Shown in pieces: positions 61,586 to 64,000 of a DNA stretch of 64,000 nucleotides. The translations under genes were made by a program, and so were the position numbers. Numbering within the stretch: the stretch's first letter is position 1; every line of letters starts with the position of its first letter. This stretch comes from Enterococcus_K sp051713825 (GTDB lineage: Bacteria; Bacillota; Bacilli; Lactobacillales; Enterococcaceae): NCBI RefSeq assembly GCF_051713825.1, contig NZ_JBIOQR010000001.1:992001-1056000 (forward strand), read 5' to 3'. Under the pieces are notes generated by a model, which saw nothing but the letters and a program-made list of their open reading frames with translations, was not told the origin of the DNA and did not search any database.

Positions 61586-63286
61586 AGAAAAATAGTGGTT
61601 GAGAAAACGTCTATTTTTCTTTTTTTTTGTATAAAAAACCCATTGTATAGCCATTTATTGGTATAATAGAAGAAGTGGAAGGAGTGTTTTAAATGCTAGA
61701 TAAGGGACGTCAAACGAGCTTAGAAGTAGGCATGTATTCAGGTTTATATGATATTTTGATTGAAAAGGATAATTTTTGGAGACAAATCAATGAAACGGTT
61801 GATTTTTCTTTTATTTATGCTGAAGTAAAACAAAATTATTCAGAAACAGCTGGTCGGCCAGCTGAATGCCCCATTCTCCTCTTTAAACTAATCTTATTAA
61901 AAACCTCGTATAAGCTATCAGACCGCGATTTGATTGCTCGTTTACGTACGGATATGCAAATGAAATACTTCCTAGAATATGAACCAGAAGAAACTGAATT
62001 TATGGCTCCTAGCTTACTTTCTAAGTTCCGTCACCTACGCTTGAAAAATACGAATCTATTGGACTTACTTCTCACAAAAACTGTCGAAATCGCCTTGGAC
62101 AAAGGCGTAATTGAAGTGGAAAATAAATTAATTCAAGATTCTACCCACTCGAATGCCATGTTCCAACACGTTTCGCCAAGAGAAGAAATTATCAAACGAG
62201 CGAAAGAAGTAAGAAAAGCCGTGTATGCTGTTGCCCCTCAAATGAAAGAAAAAATGCCAAAGAAAAAGGAACATACGGGGATCCTTGAAGACACCCTCCA
62301 CTATGCAAATGAAGTGATAAAAGTGATTGAAACAGAGGGTGGTTTTGATAACTGCACAGCCGTGATGGAGCGAATGAATTACTTAAAAGAAGGCATCGAA
62401 GAAACAGAGGGAGCGTTTGAATTTTCTAAAGATCAAGAGGCAAAAGTTGGGCATAAGACGGCGGACACCGCTTTTTTTGGCTACAAAACACACCTTGCTT
62501 TAACTCCTGAACGAATCGTTACAGCCGCGACGATTACCAGTGGCGAAAAACCTGACGGCAAAGAAATGAAGACACTCGTCGAAAAAAGCCAACATGCAGG
62601 GATTGAAGTCAAGGCAATTATTGGAGATGGTGCGTATTCAGAGACGGATAATTTGAATTACGCAAAAGCAAACGGAATGAAACTAGTATCGAAGTTAAGT
62701 AAGTCAGTCACTCATGGGAATGGAAAAAACAAGGATAAATTCGCGTACAATAAAGATGCAGAAATGTATGTTTGCCTAGCAGGACACATGGCAATTAAAA
62801 AGAGAAAGTCAGGAAGTAAATGCGATAAAAAGGGAGTAGACTCGCGTGTAGAGGCCTATTTCTTTGACGTGGAAAAATGCAAAAGATGTCCGTTTCGCGA
62901 GGGTTGTTATACTGATGGAGCGAAAACAAAAACTTTCTCAGTAAAAATAAAGTCAGATACACATATCGCTCATATGGATTATATGGAAACCGAAGAATTT
63001 AAAGAGCTTTATAAAGAGCGGTATAAAATAGAGGCTAAGAATGCGGAGTTGAAAGGTCGATACAATTATGGAACCGCACAAAGCTGTGGTCTATTAGGGA
63101 TGACCATCCAAGGGGCGAGTACGCTGTTTTTAGCTAATATGAAACGAATTATCAAGTTAGAAAAGGAAAATACGGGGAAATAGAGGGTAGATTCCCTTTA
63201 TTATTATGAAAATACACAAAAAACAGTGAAATTCTTTTTTTTTGAAGAATTCCACTGTTTTTTTGTGAGTGTTTTTCAGCAGCCTC
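61546..63286 (+). mobile_element. IS1182-family insertion sequence, intact
   Basis: Terminal inverted repeats GAGGCTGCTGAAAAA (61546-61560) and its exact complement (63272-63286). Both flanks carry GCAAGTAGT (61537-61545 and 63287-63295), a perfect 9-bp target duplication. The 1741-bp element holds one intact transposase gene. The perfect duplication means insertion was recent, and it went into the last codons of the glycocin cluster. Confidence 0.93.
61693..63183 (+). CDS. IS1182-family transposase
   Basis: An intact 496-residue transposase with the DUF772 N-terminal domain (PAECPILLFKLILLKTSYKL), LIQDSTHSNAMF (first catalytic Asp region), and IIGDGAYSETDNL (the GDGAYS motif with the second Asp). 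A C-terminal cysteine cluster (KCKRCPFREGCY) precedes KIEAKNAELKGRYNYG, carrying the catalytic Glu. AAGGAGTGTTTTAA precedes the start. It lies inside the inverted repeats at 61546 and 63286. Confidence 0.95.
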   Translation: MLDKGRQTSLEVGMYSGLYDILIEKDNFWRQINETVDFSFIYAEVKQNYSETAGRPAECPILLFKLILLKTSYKLSDRDLIARLRTDMQMKYFLEYEPEETEFMAPSLLSKFRHLRLKNTNLLDLLLTKTVEIALDKGVIEVENKLIQDSTHSNAMFQHVSPREEIIKRAKEVRKAVYAVAPQMKEKMPKKKEHTGILEDTLHYANEVIKVIETEGGFDNCTAVMERMNYLKEGIEETEGAFEFSKDQEAKVGHKTADTAFFGYKTHLALTPERIVTAATITSGEKPDGKEMKTLVEKSQHAGIEVKAIIGDGAYSETDNLNYAKANGMKLVSKLSKSVTHGNGKNKDKFAYNKDAEMYVCLAGHMAIKKRKSGSKCDKKGVDSRVEAYFFDVEKCKRCPFREGCYTDGAKTKTFSVKIKSDTHIAHMDYMETEEFKELYKERYKIEAKNAELKGRYNYGTAQSCGLLGMTIQGASTLFLANMKRIIKLEKENTGK

Positions 63287-63319
63287 GCAAGTAGTCGAAT
63301 CTTTTTTTAATAGATAGCA

Positions 63320-63358
63320 CCTAATTTATTTGGTCAGTTTATTGAAATAACAATTAGG
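63320..63358 (+). terminator. Weak hairpin after the glycocin cluster
   Basis: CCTAATT (63320-63326) pairs with AATTAGG (63352-63358) just after the original stop codon of the last glycocin gene (TAG at 63315). The loop is 25 bases. It may have ended the operon before the IS moved in. Confidence 0.4.
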
Positions 63359-63563
63359 TTATAAGCTGCTATTAGATTCTTTGCAGATTCATCTGAATGT
63401 TTAGTTTATATCATAAGGGTAATCTATTGATAAAAAAAAATTGTTCGCGTATAGTAAAATTAAGAAGAACAACGAAAATCATGATTCATAATAGGGGCTT
63501 TAAAAATAGTAATTTATTGATAGTTGCAGTTTGAATTTAGGAAGTGGGAAAGGAGAGAAAAAA

Positions 63564-63731
63564 ATGGTTACGACAGTTAGAAGGTTTCTTATGGGGCTTA
63601 TCGCATTCGCTGCATTTTTAAGTTTGTATATTGGTGGAGTATTGGTATACCTTTTACTCTTTTCTATCGTACTATATGCAATTTTTGAATTGTTGGTGGC
63701 ATTTAATAAGAAGTTTCATGTAAAAAACTAG
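63564..63731 (+). CDS. Small two-helix membrane protein, 55 residues
   Basis: The ATG at 63564 (MVTTVRRFLMGLIAFAAFLS) has AAAGGAGAGAAAAAA upstream. The product has two hydrophobic segments (FLMGLIAFAAFLSLYIGGVL and YLLLFSIVLYAIFELLVAF) and basic ends. It lies about 250 bases after the original end of the glycocin operon. Small membrane proteins of this size are frequent bacteriocin immunity proteins, so it is a second candidate for that role, but nothing ties it to the cluster except position. Confidence 0.55.
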   Translation: MVTTVRRFLMGLIAFAAFLSLYIGGVLVYLLLFSIVLYAIFELLVAFNKKFHVKN

Positions 63732-63748
63732 TTGAAATTTATATGCTA

Positions 63749-63790
63749 CCCCCATACAGGACACTGAATATAATAAGTCCAGTATGGGGG
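63749..63790. repeat. Terminal hairpin at the left end of an IS3-type element
   Basis: CCCCCATACAGGAC (63749-63762) and GTCCAGTATGGGGG (63777-63790) are inverted repeats with 13 of 14 matches and a 14-base loop. It precedes the transposase by seven bases and probably marks the end of the element or shields it from read-through. Confidence 0.7.
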
Positions 63791-63797
63791 ATTTATT

Positions 63798-64000
63798 ATG
63801 CTTAAAAGTTCGATGAAGTTAGAGGCCAGAGAACGTTCGAGGATAATAGAGAGTTATCTAAGCCATGAAATAAGTCTCTCAGAAGCGGCGAGAGAAGGCA
63901 GCGCTTCAACAACTACCATCAATAGATGGCTTACGATTTATGAAAACGATGGACCAACTGGCCTGTTGCCCACGCACAAGAATAATCAGTATTCAGTACA
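63798..64000 (+). CDS. IS3-family transposase OrfA, partial
   Basis: ATG at 63798 opens a frame to the window end: MLKSSMKLEARERSRIIESY, then SLSEAAREGSASTTTINRWL and NDGPTGLL. The helix-turn-helix with INRWLTIYENDG is like OrfA of the IS150 group in the IS3 family. The gene and the rest of the element continue beyond the window. Confidence 0.75.
   Translation, partial: MLKSSMKLEARERSRIIESYLSHEISLSEAAREGSASTTTINRWLTIYENDGPTGLLPTHKNNQYSV

Noticed and set aside
1..64000. CRISPR array, prophage or tRNA cluster
   Set aside because: I saw no regularly spaced repeats, no phage structural genes, and no cloverleaf-like sequences while reading both strands.

Overview
The window looks like the chromosome of a low-GC Gram-positive bacterium of the order Lactobacillales, most likely an Enterococcus. 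The signs are AT-rich coding sequence, strong AGGAGG-type ribosome binding sites, the order dnaX-ebfC-recR-tmk-darA-holB-ricT-yabA-rsmI, class III (anaerobic) ribonucleotide reductase, and beta-glucoside and mannosylglycerate phosphotransferase (PTS) operons. I did not see tRNA genes, rRNA genes or a CRISPR array. The species cannot be fixed from the sequence alone.

Layout. 0-6 kb: the end of araA, a divergent AraC-type regulator, and a two-gene heterodimeric ABC exporter. 6-10.4 kb: a Fic protein and a three-gene membrane/zinc-ribbon/SPFH operon resembling ydjGHI. 10.6-17.7 kb: the core replication and repair operon. 17.8-23.4 kb: the first accessory patch, with an IS66-derived repeat, an XRE regulator and membrane protein, a NatAB-like ABC transporter, a LanC (lanthipeptide cyclase) relic and a decayed IS630. 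23.4-33.7 kb: dinB, nrdDG, a BceAB-type transporter, an M42 aminopeptidase and small membrane proteins. 33.7-37 kb: the second accessory patch, with an inverted copy of the IS66-derived repeat, a secreted matrixin-like metalloprotease with a lipoprotein, and an IS30 fragment. 37-41 kb: housekeeping enzymes including lplA. 41-45.7 kb: a beta-glucoside operon (6-phospho-beta-glucosidase, LicT-type antiterminator, EIIBCA). 45.9-52.5 kb: a mannosylglycerate-type operon (RpiR regulator, PTS EIIABC, GH38 mannosidase, glycerate kinase). 52.6-54.4 kb: a zinc-ribbon protein and a lipoprotein.

The most interesting part is 54.4-64 kb. An internally deleted IS1182-family element and remnants of conjugative-transfer genes precede a compact gene cluster for a glycocin, an S-glycosylated, disulfide-knotted bacteriocin of the sublancin type. 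In order it holds a 65-residue precursor with a double-glycine leader and five core cysteines, a hairpin, a SunS-like glycosyltransferase, a C39-peptidase ABC exporter, two membrane-anchored thioredoxin-like proteins, and a small last gene. The core peptide keeps the sublancin loop spacing, but both helices are seven residues longer. The last gene looks like a PTS EIIB domain without the phosphorylatable cysteine and is a candidate immunity gene. An IS1182-family element with a perfect 9-bp target duplication has replaced its last few codons. The window ends inside an IS3-type element.

How the glycocin genes would work together (inferred from glycocin biology): the precursor is glycosylated on a loop cysteine, the leader is removed after Gly-Gly during export, the extracytoplasmic thiol oxidoreductases form two nested disulfides, and the small last protein or a nearby membrane protein protects the producer. 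Known glycocins act through sugar PTS systems, which makes an EIIB-like protein in this position notable.
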